NCBI GenBank assembly: GCA_023374025.1 | Contig: SIJG01000137.1 | Location: forward strand, 194,114-258,113 | Origin: Heterodera schachtii | Lineage: Eukaryota; Nematoda; Chromadorea; Rhabditida; Heteroderidae | Reading direction: 5' to 3' | Length of the DNA: 64,000 nucleotides | In this document: in pieces, positions 45,079 through 55,500 of the stretch | Layout: every line of letters starts with the position of its first letter | How positions within the stretch are numbered: the first letter of the stretch is position 1 | Notes under the pieces: generated by a model | What the model was told of the DNA's origin: nothing | Seen by the model: the letters and a program-made list of their open reading frames with translations, nothing else | The model's database searches: none | Program-made: the position numbers and the translations under genes

Positions 45079-45714
45079 TTTTTGCTACAATTAGCACACT
45101 TTACCGTTTTACAATTAATTGGTGACACAAAATTCAGAACAAATAATCAAAATGCCTTTCCTAATACTTAAATATTAGCATAGCGCTCCGAGCCCTCGGG
45201 GGTGGGAAAAGTCGGAATCGGCGTTTGTCGGGTATAAAAAGGTATGGGTGATTAGACGCGAATGCCATTCTTCTATAATATTCTGTATCAAAAAACCTTC
45301 TTAAGGCCTTTATTAACCATTAATATTTTTTTTTGTTTTGTTTTTTTGTGTGTGAATTTTTTGCATCAATTTTTCTCATGTTTTTTCCAATTGTTGAATA
45401 TTCAAAAACTTTAAATTTAAATGTTCGTTCCAATATAAAAAAAGAAAGAAAATTAAATTCGTAAATTCAAAGGGTATGGGTGGCACGATCGCAATTTGCG
45501 TATCGCGGTTTTACCAACAAATGAATTCATTAATTACATACACATAAAATACAAAGGAAATGGACGAATTTGCGGAGCAAGCAAAGGTTAAATACAAACA
45601 AACAAACAATTAGGCAAATATTTAAATGGCAAAGTGCCACCAATATATCATTTCGGTCACATAATTACACCAATTAATTGATTAATTCATTCATTTCTGC
45701 TGACCAGTGATCAC
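45079..45714. other. Intergenic
   Basis: No gene. A GAAATGGACGAATTTGCGGAGC stretch at 45558 and following sequence is the 3' flank of paralog M (compare 59150-59215 on the other strand). Confidence 0.4.
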
Positions 45715-45774
45715 TCGGCCCGGGAGAAGTGGCGTCGAGAAGACTGAAAACCGATGATTATTCCATTGCAAATT

Positions 45775-45930
45775 ATAAGTCATTGGCATTTTATGAGTCA
45801 AATCAACTAACTATCCTTGATTTTTGTACTTTAATTCTGCCCATTTCAAAATAAATCGTACATTTTTGGAAACGAATTGAAAGCACAAAGTCTAATTGTA
45901 AGTAATTGTTGATTGAACTCATAAACAAAA
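45775..45930. repeat. Short repeat with TTTTATGAGTC ends in intron 4 of M
   Basis: Left CATTTTATGAGTCAAATCA, right complement TTTATGAGTTCAATCAACA. The orthologous position in the 57.4-kb gene (58830-58985) holds the same repeat, so it predates the duplication. Confidence 0.6.
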
Positions 45931-45965
45931 TGAATTTTTAAATATATTCACCCATCTCGGAACCG

Positions 45966-46371
45966 CTCAGTTGGGCCGGCACGATTGGGACGGCACGGTT
46001 GTGCCCCAGCATGATTTTCCATGATAGCTTTTTTCTTTGACATCCAAATCCAACATTGTTGGTATCATTCGAAAGCTCTTTACATGCTCTAATAGCTTTA
46101 CAAAAAGCAATAGATTTTAAAGCCTAGAAAAATTTTTATTAAGAAAAAAACTTCTAAATTTCGAGTTTTTCAAAATTTTCATGTATAACTTTTTTGGTAT
46201 TTGTCTAATCGCGAAGCAATAGCTTAGAAAAAGTTTCTAAAGACAATAAGCTTTCGAATGATACTAACAATGTTGGATTTGGATGACAAAGAAAAAAGTT
46301 GTAGAAAGTTATAGTGGAAAACTATGCTGGGGCCCAACCGTGCCGGCCCAAACGTGCCGGCCCAACTGAGG
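45966..46371. repeat. Inverted repeat with GGCCGGCACG words
   Basis: Begins CTCAGTTGGGCCGGCACG and ends with its complement. TATCATTCGA motifs lie near the centre at 46070 and 46254, and AACTTTTTTC/GAAAAAAGTT form inner arms. Lies at the exon 4/intron 4 border of paralog M. Confidence 0.65.
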
Positions 46372-46579
46372 TAGACCGACCCATCTTCGTATCCGCCGTC
46401 TCTGATCCGAATGTCAATTGGGTTCGGTCGATCATTGAATTCTTCCCACACATTTTTCCAATTTATTCCATCCCATCCAATTGGATAACGGCTGAGCCAA
46501 CAAGCATTTGCTGATTGTAGAAGATACAATTTTTCGAAGAAGCATTGGAAAATGCCTGAAAATGGGAACCATACATTCA

Positions 46580-47000
46580 CAAGAGGTGTCTCGACACCCC
46601 CCCCTCGTCGTAAGAGGCCTCGGACACCCCCCCCCCCCCCCCCCCCCCGCCTCGTTCGTCGTAAGGGGGGCGGCTGTAAAAAAAGGGAGGGGGCATCGTG
46701 GATGGGGTGGGTCGTCGTGGAAGGAGGTCGTTAACGAAGGAGGAAAATTAAAAATTTGCACAATTTTCTTAGCGAAATCCATACAAAAATTTTTCCGGCG
46801 GCGCCTATCGGCACCGCCGGACCGCCCGCCACCCCCTTCCCAAAAGCTTTTTGGAAAAACGGGTCGCAAAAAAATGACTGAATAGCAAAAAAAAAAAAAA
46901 GGTCGTCGTCGGAGAAAATTTTGGACCTTCGTATGAAAAATCGGTCCCGAGACACCCCCCCTGGCTCAATCGTACGTCGTCTGGCCCCTTGGCCTGAGAC
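46580..47000. repeat. C-tract and hairpin repeat
   Basis: Two GAGGCCTCGGACACCC-type blocks, an uninterrupted run of about 23 C (46626-46648), then the CGGCGGCGCC hairpin at 46796-46820 and GAGACACCCCCC words near 46950-47000. Confidence 0.6.
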
Positions 47001-47339
47001 ACCCCTTGCACCTGTATGATAGGAATAATAAACGGACTCGCTCAGTTCCGACCCAGCCATGTTTTCGATCTATAACTTTTTTTTTGTCAACTAAATCAAA
47101 CAATCTTGGTATCATTCGAAAGCTCTTCACATACCTATTAGCCTTACAAAGATTAAAAAGATTTTTAAGCCTGGAAAAAAATTTATTATGAAAAAACTTC
47201 AAAATTTCGACTTTTCGCAATTCATGTATATAATCACCGCTTCGACCATTGATCCGGTGAATTCGCAAACATTTGAGCAACTTTGGCACACCATCCGGAC
47301 GAGGCGTGAACAACCATTTGGCCACCGCTTGGGCAAGAG

Positions 47340-47991
47340 TAGAGATTTTTCTAAGAGCGATCGCATGTTATTAAAATCACTGGATTTTGTTTTGCTCTAG
47401 AAAAGTTTAAGCAATTTTTAATGATTGAATTTATTTTATTTCTAATGAAAAATTTTTTTTTAATAAATTGCATAATTTTTTATTTTCTAGAACTCATTTG
47501 ATAGCTGTCTTCTCTAACAATTTTGTAAAATCGGTCAATTTTTGCACGTTATTTCAAAAATACAGTCATGTGCATAAGTTTATAAATTTTCCCGGCGGCG
47601 TCTATTGGCACCGCCGGACGGGGGACCCGCATGTTCCCCAAGGATTTTTTGGAAAAAAACGCCGCAAAAAATGGTATGAAATACAAAGCATAACCCTACT
47701 GGTCATGAATCTGGCATCTATTCGTGCAATTTCGAATCCCAGATAAAACAAATAAAATTGGTTTTGAGGCCTCCGATAAACATTTATCCAAATTCCAATT
47801 CACCATCCTAAAAATTATCGGCCATTTCTCAAGTATATTGAACAAAAATTCTAAAACAAATCAGACAAATAATGTGTAAGAAGCAGACAAAGCATTTCTG
47901 AGAGAAAATAAATGAGCATCAAATTCATTCTGATGGGAAAAAATGAGAGAGCATCAAATCAACAAATATAGGTAATTATTTTTCGTTGCTT
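47340..47991. repeat. Hairpin repeat copy and AT-rich spacer
   Basis: CGGCGGCGTCTATTGGCACC at 47593-47612, a TCATGAATCTGGC motif at 47703, and sequence 47755-47960 that matches 31790-31990 in complement or direct order (CTCAAGTATATTGAACAAAA), the downstream flank of F-box-like genes. Confidence 0.45.
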
Positions 47992-49141
47992 TCATTCGTC
48001 CGCTTTTTCTTTTTCTTCCGTTGGTGGCGAAAATGGACTTAAATTAAATGTTATGGCTCAAGTACAGTTTATGCGTCCAATGGACTTTTATGCGTCCAAT
48101 CACTTTTTATGCGTCCAATCAAATTTTTATGCGTCCAATCACTTTTTATGCGTCCAATCAAATTTTTATGCGTCCAATCACTTTTTATGCGTCCAATCAA
48201 ATTTTTCATTCGGTGGCCATGTTTTGGATAGCTCTATTTTGGTTAACCCTGCGCTTTAACTCAACATGTAGGATGGCATGGCTTAATCATTGACAAAATC
48301 GGGTATTGGAGGTCGAACACTTCGCATTTTTGCGGAATTTTCCCTAACAACAAAAACTACGACAAAAGGTCGTTGTATTAACGAATCTAGCTATGAAACG
48401 GAATACGATTTAAGTGTTTATGGCTAGTAATTCTGAGAAAATATTCAAAATTTCGGGAATTTTGAAAAAAATATACTAGCAAATCTTTGTGTTATATTGC
48501 CAATGCCATACAATGTTAAGTAGAAATTTGATTGGACGCATAAACTGTACTTGAGCCAATGTTTATTTTCAATAAAATCAAATGCTGTTTGCTTCTGCTT
48601 ACCCAAAACAATTTTTGCCACCCCACAACTCAAATTGGACATCGTTCAAATGGTCCAAATTTTCGTCGTTTTCCCACTGAATCGCCGCCGTCTCCCCAAT
48701 TGGGCATCGCTTCAACAGCCAATTAAAAGCATCTTTTTCCTCCAGCAGTGTCAGCTTTTCTTTGGTCCGTTCATTCACCGATTCAAATGGCTCAATTGGC
48801 ATTGTTTACACATTATCAATTCGAATAATGTAACTGACGGAAGAAATGGCACGAGGAAATGCCTAAACAAAAAGAATGCGCAAATTAAAGGTAATTAATT
48901 AATTAGTCAATCAGTCGTCTAATGAACTATGGCCGGTCACCTCTGTGAAATTGTTGACCAATTCGAGATTTGGTTGATTCCAAAAATAATGGCAAAACAA
49001 TTGCTTCGGTTGTCCATTTTTGCTCGGCGTGTGCAACCATTTGGACAACACTTGGCCAGCAGTTGCGTTTTGCCGATCATCAGCAATTACGTCGGGGAAC
49101 AAATCAGTGGATTCGATTGAATTGAGATGATTGAGATCAGT
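47992..49141 (-). pseudogene. F-box-like paralog H, 3' half with transposon in intron 4
   Basis: On minus: part of exon 3 (49141-48941, SIDLFPDVIADDRQNATAGQ, WLHTPSKNGQPKQL), exon 4 (48862-48603, EPFESVNERTKEKLTLLE, WLLKRCPIGETAA) and the last exon (48037-47992). Exon 3 is cut at 49141 where the tandemly duplicated repeat starts. A 503-bp TIR element sits inside intron 4. Confidence 0.78.
48055..48557. mobile_element. TIR element with TATGCGTCCAAT array, in an intron
   Basis: Ends GGCTCAAGTACAGTTTATG and complement (CATAAACTGTACTTGAGCC). Seven TATGCGTCCAAT copies alternate at ~19 and 21 bp on the left (48070-48200); one lies at the right end. Flanks AAATGTTAT and AATGTTTAT are near-identical 9-mers. 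Related ends occur at 39013. Confidence 0.75.
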
Positions 49142-49142
49142 A

Positions 49143-50790
49143 CATAAGAAAAAGTGTTTTTGGAAATTTTAGAGCAAAAAAATGTGTCCATTAAATTTCC
49201 AAAGGGGTACCCCTGCGGATTTTGGCTTCAAAATCACTTTTATTTTTATAACTTTTTTCAAAAAAGTGATGAAAATGCCAAATAAAATTTATAAAATAGA
49301 GCAAAAAATTGCGGATTTTATCAATATTTGTTTATACCTTAGCGCCTTTTGTGGAATGAGTTATTAATTTTTTAGTGAAAAATCGAATTTTTAAACTTTT
49401 TATGGAATAATTTTTTTCTTTTTAATAATAAAAAAATGCAATAAAATTTATAAAATTCTCTATTTTTTCATGATATAATCATTCCAATTGACCCATTTTA
49501 AAGGGAGTTGTGAATTTTCAAAATTTACCTTGAATTTTAAAGGCCCAAAAAATTGTAAAATTTTAAAATTTTTTAAAAAATTCCAAAATATTTATAACTC
49601 AAAATAAAGTCGATATTCGTGTTCAGCGACCCAAACTACATAAGAAAAAGTGTTTTTGTGATATTTAGAGCAAAAAAATGTGTCCATTAAATTTCCAAAG
49701 GGGTACCCCTGCGGATTTTGGCTTCAAAATCACTTTTATTTTTATAACTTTTTTCAAAAAAGTGATGAAAATGCCAAATAAAATTTATAAAATAGAGCAA
49801 AAAATTGCGGATTTTATCAATATTTGTTTATACCTTAGCGCCTTTTTTGGAATGAGTTATTAATTTTTTAGTGAAAAATCGAATTATTCAACTTTTTATG
49901 GAATAACTTTTTTCATTTTAAATTTAGAATAACCAAATCAAAAAGATAAAATTCTCCCGATTTTTCTGCATTTTTTCATCATTCAATCATTCAAATAGAC
50001 ACATTTTAAAGGGAGTTATGATTTTTCGAAAATCCCCCCAAATTTCCCTTGGCCGAAAAATGAAAATTTCAAACCCAGCCAATTTTGGTCAAATAAAAAA
50101 TTTAAAAAATTGAAAAAAATATAGAAAATTTTTTGAAAATATTGGCTTTTCAAAAATTTATTTATATCAATCGATAGCTCTTTAAAAGTTACAACCCAAA
50201 AGTGCCATGCGTTTTTCGATGGCACAACTGTAAAAAAAGTTATAGTCAAAAAACTGAAAAACTTTGAGGGGGCCTAGCTCGAAAATTTTTGAAAATTTCA
50301 AAATTCCGAAAACGCCATTCGATGCAGCTTCAAAAACTATACAAAAAGTTAAGCGGCACCAACACGCTCAGCGAAATTCCCAGCGAGTTATTCCGAAAAA
50401 CCCAAAAAGCGGAAATTTGGAAAAAAATTTTTGCCAAAAGCTGCAGGCCAGGCTTTTGATGCTAGGGCCTCGCTCAAGAGGAAAAAAATTTCCCAAACAT
50501 TTCAATTTAATCGCCTCCCAGCAGAAATTTTTTGATCCGGGTTCCCAGAAAAAAGTTTTGGCCCAAAGACTGAATGCATTTTTCCCCAAAAAGCCATTTC
50601 AGCGCCGCTGGCGCTCACCTGGCCACCTGACCGGAATGCCATTATTTTTCCTGGATGCGCCTCAAAAAGTTGCTTTCACCACCATGTTTGCCGCAGACGC
50701 TCGCCTGCGCCAGGACATTTGGGTGGCAGCGGTCACCGCCGGGCCGGGTCAGAAAATTGGCATTAAAATGACAAAAATTTTGTAAAAAAA
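49143..50790. repeat. Dispersed repeat, copy 2, with ~496-bp tandem duplication
   Basis: 49143-49638 and 49639-50030 begin with the same CATAAGAAAAAGTGTTTTTG and stay nearly identical for over 200 bp, period 496. After it come the GGCCTAGCTCGAAAATT block (50270) and a frame at 50264-50785 related to copy 1 at 3400-4980. The 173-aa frame is lysine/proline-rich and repeat-derived; I do not call it a gene. Confidence 0.65.
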
Positions 50791-51003
50791 ACAAAATTTT
50801 TACCCTAAAATTGTTAAAAAGGGTTCTTTGTCCATTAAAGTACTTTCAATTCCCCGAAGAATTTATTCCACTGAGACCAAAGGGAGAGGAGATGGAAGAC
50901 CAAGGCATTTTTTGATTTTTTTTTTTTTTGCTACGTCTCAAGAAATTTTCCAGTATTTTTTTCAAAGGTCATACTAGATTTGACACAAAAAAGCATTCAT
51001 TAC

Positions 51004-51190
51004 TCAATCTTAAGGCTCTTAAAGCGGATTTTGTTTGGCAACGGACGGTCCGGCATCGGAAATCCCTCAGCAGATTTGCCTTCGACAAAAAATTTTGGCA
51101 TTTCAATGTCCTTGCGAATTGTAATTGCATTCCAAAGCGTTAATTCCTTTTTTCCATCAAAATGTTTGTCCACTAAAAACATCAAAACGA
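51004..51190 (-). pseudogene. F-box-like fragment, second half of exon 2
   Basis: On minus: LVDKHFDGKKELTLWNAITI ... FPMPDRPLPNKIRFKSLKIE, ending at a good donor (ATTGA|GTAATG). Everything upstream and downstream is other sequence. Confidence 0.75.
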
Positions 51191-51229
51191 TAGGAAAGCG
51201 GGTCAATGGCAACTCGTACACAGGGCAAC

Positions 51230-51962
51230 TCGTACATTACAGACCCGGGACTGAAGTGGCCAAATGCCTTTGGGACTGAACCGTCCAATTACTTAAAACG
51301 CATGAATTACGACAAAATAGATATCATTCGATTCCTCTCGCATGTAACCCAAGAATCTGAAAGAATTTTTGGATAAAAATAAAAATGAAAAAAGTTATGG
51401 GTCATCATCAAAACCTCGAATAAAGGACTGATAAAAAAAAACCAATTTAAGTAAGCCAAAAACGCTTAAGAGCACTTGCAGCTTTCGAACTTCGCAAAAG
51501 GGAGCATGCGAAGACGGAGCAAGTAGTGGGGCGAGACGGAGGGCGGAGGAAAAAGTCTGACGAGCGCCACAGGCGGTTGACTGCGGGGGCCCGAATGGCC
51601 CCCGCCAATCAGTCAGCCGCCTGCGGATCACGCGCGGACTTCTTCCGTAGCGCGTAGTCTCGCCCCACCTACTGGCCGTCGTAGTCGAGTGTGAGGCGGT
51701 TTTTTAGCGCAATAAGATAAATTCAATTTTTTATATTTGATTTTTTCCTTTTTTGTGACTGACCGGTTTAAAACAGTTTTAACGATTTTTATGACCCATA
51801 ACTTTTTTCATTTTTATTTTTATCCAAAAATTCTTTCAGATTCTTGGGTTACATGCCGAGAGGAATCGAATGATATCTATTTTGTCGCAATTCATGCGTT
51901 TTAAGTAATTGGACGGTTCAGCCCAAAGGCATTTCGCCATTTTAGTCCCGGGTCTGTAACTC
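51230..51962. repeat. Large palindrome with GC-rich core
   Basis: Outer arms of about 170 bp (51230-51411 and 51780-51962) are inverted copies, tips TTACAGACCCGGGACT. The core (51500-51690) is itself an imperfect GC-rich hairpin: GTGGGGCGAGAC pairs with GTCTCGCCCCAC and GCGGGGGCC with GGCCCCCGC. The core stands out from the AT-rich surroundings. Confidence 0.8.
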
Positions 51963-52003
51963 TTCAGGGATTGGTTGCCGCAAAAAAAATCTCGGATTCT
52001 TCC

Positions 52004-52267
52004 TGTTGGAGAAAGACCAAACGTACTTTGCCCTTGGTCATTTATCGATTTATTGACATTTGCATGTCCCCCTTTTCTCCTTCGTTCCTCCCCCTCACTT
52101 TGTCTATTTAAAAGGCGTGTTCCCTTCCCCCATGTTCACTTCTTCATTTTATTATTTTATTCTCTCCATCAACCATTCGCCATTTTATTATTTTATTGTT
52201 ATTTGACTTCTTCGTAAATAAATTATTTTATTTGTTGGTCTTATTCACTCGGACAAAAGACACAACA
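52004..52267 (+). repeat. Gypsy-2 5' LTR
   Basis: 264 bp. A TATTTAAAAGG TATA-like box (52107-52117) is followed by C/T-rich sequence; AATAAATTATTTTATTTG near the 3' side could supply the polyadenylation signal. Confidence 0.93.
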
Positions 52268-52534
52268 AATTTGGCGCAGTCAGCAGTCGTCTTCAACCAA
52301 ACAGAAGACACCAGGACTGCACAACAACAAAACCAATAGACCCTAGGCGGGTGAGGTCTGCAAATTCTGCAGTTTTTCGCCATCAACAAAACCAATAGTC
52401 CCTAGGCGGGTGAGGTCTGCTCATATTGCAGTTAATTCGCCGAAAAACCAAAAGACCTGAGAAAGGTTGCGGTTCCGCAATACGCGGTTTTTCAACTTTG
52501 GACACTCAAATTTGGCACCAGCAAACACTTCGGC
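52268..52534 (+). promoter_or_regulatory. Gypsy-2 leader with primer site and 59-bp direct repeat
   Basis: Immediately after the LTR, AATTTGGCGCAGTCAGCAG is the likely tRNA primer-binding site (tRNA not identified). Two copies of a ~59-bp unit (about 52325-52383 and 52384-52442) share CCCTAGGCGGGTGAGGTCTG, with a weaker third. No ATG frame precedes Gag here, so this is an untranslated leader. Confidence 0.6.
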
Positions 52535-55500
52535 ATGAGCGCGGACCAAATAAGGCAACTCCTCGAGACGATGCGTGTGCAATCGGACGCCATTCAGCAG
52601 CTAATGGATCAAGCACCGCAACGCAACGCCGCGTCGGAAAGTCTCAACCATGCAAATTTGGCCAGTTCCATCGACGGTCGAATTTCAAAATTCAATTACG
52701 ACGCCGAAACCGGGAACACTTTCGAACAGTGGTTCAAATGGTTTGGAGTTCTAATTGAGGAAGATGGTAAGGACCTTCCCGAGTCGACAAAAGTCAGACT
52801 CCTCCTTGGCAAACTCGGCGACGAGGAGTACGGCAAATACCGCGACAGCATCAGTCCAACCCAGCCCGACAAAGTCAATTGGGTGGACTCGATCACCAAG
52901 CTCAAAGGATTATATGCCGAAACGCGATCACTATTCGTCCGGCGCTACGAATGTTTCAAAATTCGTCAGCAACCAAGCCAGGACATCTCATCGCTGGTCG
53001 CGCACATCAATGCGTCCTGCGAAAACGCCAATTTGAGCCCGACCAAAGAACAGCTTAAGTGCATAATTTTGGTGATTGCACTCAACGACGAGCATCACGA
53101 CCTGAGGCAAAAGTGTCTCAAAATGCTGGAAGACGCAGAAAAGACCGGCACGGACATCACACTCCAAAAAGTTGAAGAGGAATTGAAGGCGATTCAAATC
53201 GTCAAGGAAAGTGCCCTTTCTCTGCTCACTCAACCGGTCTCAACCAGCGCCATCCAATTGCGACCTCAGCAATGGCGAGAGACCAGCAAAGGCAAACACA
53301 AGGCAAAAGCGGCACCCAAATGGCCACATCATGAAGCGGCACCCAAATCGCCACATCATGCGCCTTCGCCTAAGCAAAAATCGGACGACAAAGCAAACAG
53401 AGGCCATCCACCGCACCCATGTGCATCATGCGGTAGCACCGATCACTGGCGATCGGACTGCAAATTTGCCAACGCATTTTGCAAAAAATGCAACCGGCAA
53501 GGCCACATTGCGATTGTCTGCCGTCAGCGCTCGTCCAACACGGCACCCAAATTTCAAAACCGATCTTTCCACACGGTCGTGGCCAAGTCACATTGCATGG
53601 TGATTGGCACAACCCAAGGCCGATGGTGGAAGATTCCGGTCACGATCAATGGCAAAAATTTGAAGATGAATGGAGACAGTGGAGCCCAAGCAACAGTCAT
53701 CAGCTTCAAAACGTGGATCAAATTGGGCCAACCCGAACTCTCTCCAACGGACATCGAGACCCGCAACTGCAATGATACCGCATTTTCAACCGAAGGAAAA
53801 TTTCATTGCACCGTCAGTTGCTTCGATCGGCCATCCAAAACACTGATCGCTTATGTCAGCAGTGACTTAAAGCATGATTTGTTCGGCCTCCCGTGGATTG
53901 AAGAATTTGAGCTCATCCCAAAAGAAATTTTGTATCCAAAGAGCACCAAAGGCAAGCCGAACGCATCAATCAATGCCAATGTCGTCAAGGCACCCAACCC
54001 GGCGATTGACATCACGGACGAAGCCTCGCTCACCGCTATGTTGCAAAACGATTTTGAGGAAGTTTTTAAGAGCGGACTTGGCCACTGCGCAATCAAGGCG
54101 CATCTGATTCTGAAACCGGACGCCCGACCCATCTTCTGTAAAGCTCGACCAGTCCCCCATGGTGCTATCGAAGCAGTCGACACCGAACTGGATCGCCTCT
54201 TGCAGATCGGCGCCATCAAACCGGTAGAATTCAGCCATTGGGCCGCCCCGATTTTGGCCGTCAAAAAGAAAAATGGAAAGACCCGGGTGTGCATCGACTT
54301 TTCGACGGGATTGAACGATTCCATCGAACTGAATCGTCATCCTCTCCCGAGGCCGGACGTCATTTATGCAGCTTTGAATGGAGCGGCATTTTTCTCGAAT
54401 CTCGACCTGAGAGACGCCTACCTCCAAATGGAATTGGACGAAAAATCGAAGCCACTTTGCACAATCAACACCCACCGCGGCCTATTTCAGTGCCAACGTC
54501 TCCCATTTGGCGTTAAATCGGCACCATCCATTTTTCAGCACTTGATGGACCAAATTTGCGCAGGGATTCCAGGCGTCTTTTCATATTTGGACGATTGCTT
54601 AATCGCCTCTAAGACCCTGGAAGACCACGTCAATGCGCTTCACACGCTTTTCCAACGCATTAAGGACTTTGGCCTACGCATTCAACTCGAAAAATGCAAA
54701 TTCATTCAAAAAGAATTGCTATTTCTCGGCCACATCGTCTCTTCCAACGGCATACGCCCCGACCCAGCGCGCTCAGAGGCAATTCAGAAAATGCCAGCGC
54801 CGCACGACAAAACGACCCTCCGTTCATTTTTGGGAGCGCTCAATTATTACGGACGTTTTGTTAAACCAATGCGAGAAATCAGGGCACCATTGGACCAACT
54901 CCTCCGAAAGGATGAATCCTGGAGTTGGGGAGATGATCAACAGTCCGCGTTCGAGAAAGCCAAAGCAATTATGCTCTCAGAACTTCTGCTGACCCACTAC
55001 GACCCCACACTTCCGATCGTCGTAGCGGCAGACGCGTCAAAAGATGGCATCGGCGCAACGATCAGCCACATTTTTCCGGACAAAAAGGAAAAAGTCATCG
55101 AGCACGCCTCAACAGTTCTGACCAACGCGCAGCAGAACTACAGCCAAATTGAGAAAGAAGCTCTGGCGCTTGTGTTCGCAGTTCAAAAATTCCACCGGAT
55201 GCTTTTCGGGCGGAAATTTACTCTGCTCACGGACCACAAGCCATTGCTGGCCATCTTCGGCTCCAAGAAAGGCATCCCCATTTATGCCGCCAGCCGACTC
55301 CAAAGATGGGCTCTAATCATGGCCAATTACGATTTTGAGATACGGTACATCAACACCGCATTATTTGGCCAGGCTGACGTTCTCTCGCGCCTCATCGCAA
55401 ATTATCCCCGACCAGAGGAGGATATTTTGATCGCCAACATCTGCACCGAAACCGAGTGCTATATCAGCACACTTCTGCAAACCAAGACGGATCAACTTCC

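Larger units (their letters stand above)
45715..47335 (-). pseudogene. Fragmented paralog M of the membrane-anchored F-box-like gene
   Basis: Pieces on minus match the gene at 57402: end of exon 3 (about 47335-47219, AKWLFTPRPDGVPKLLKC), a shortened exon 4 (about 46560-46372, CWLSRYPIGWDGINWKNVWE ... RDGGYEDG) and the last exon (about 45755-45715). Exon 4 lacks the region equivalent to PFDMINEVTGEKLTL. Intron 3 is swollen by G/C-rich repeats (46580-47210) and intron 4 by two word-type repeats. Confidence 0.6.

Noticed and set aside
46508..46885. Pro-rich frames across the C-run
   Set aside because: Composition artefact of the C tract and hairpin repeat.
53851..54475. Minus-strand frames of 150-170 aa opposite Gag-Pol
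   Set aside because: Shadows of the strongly biased plus-strand coding frame.
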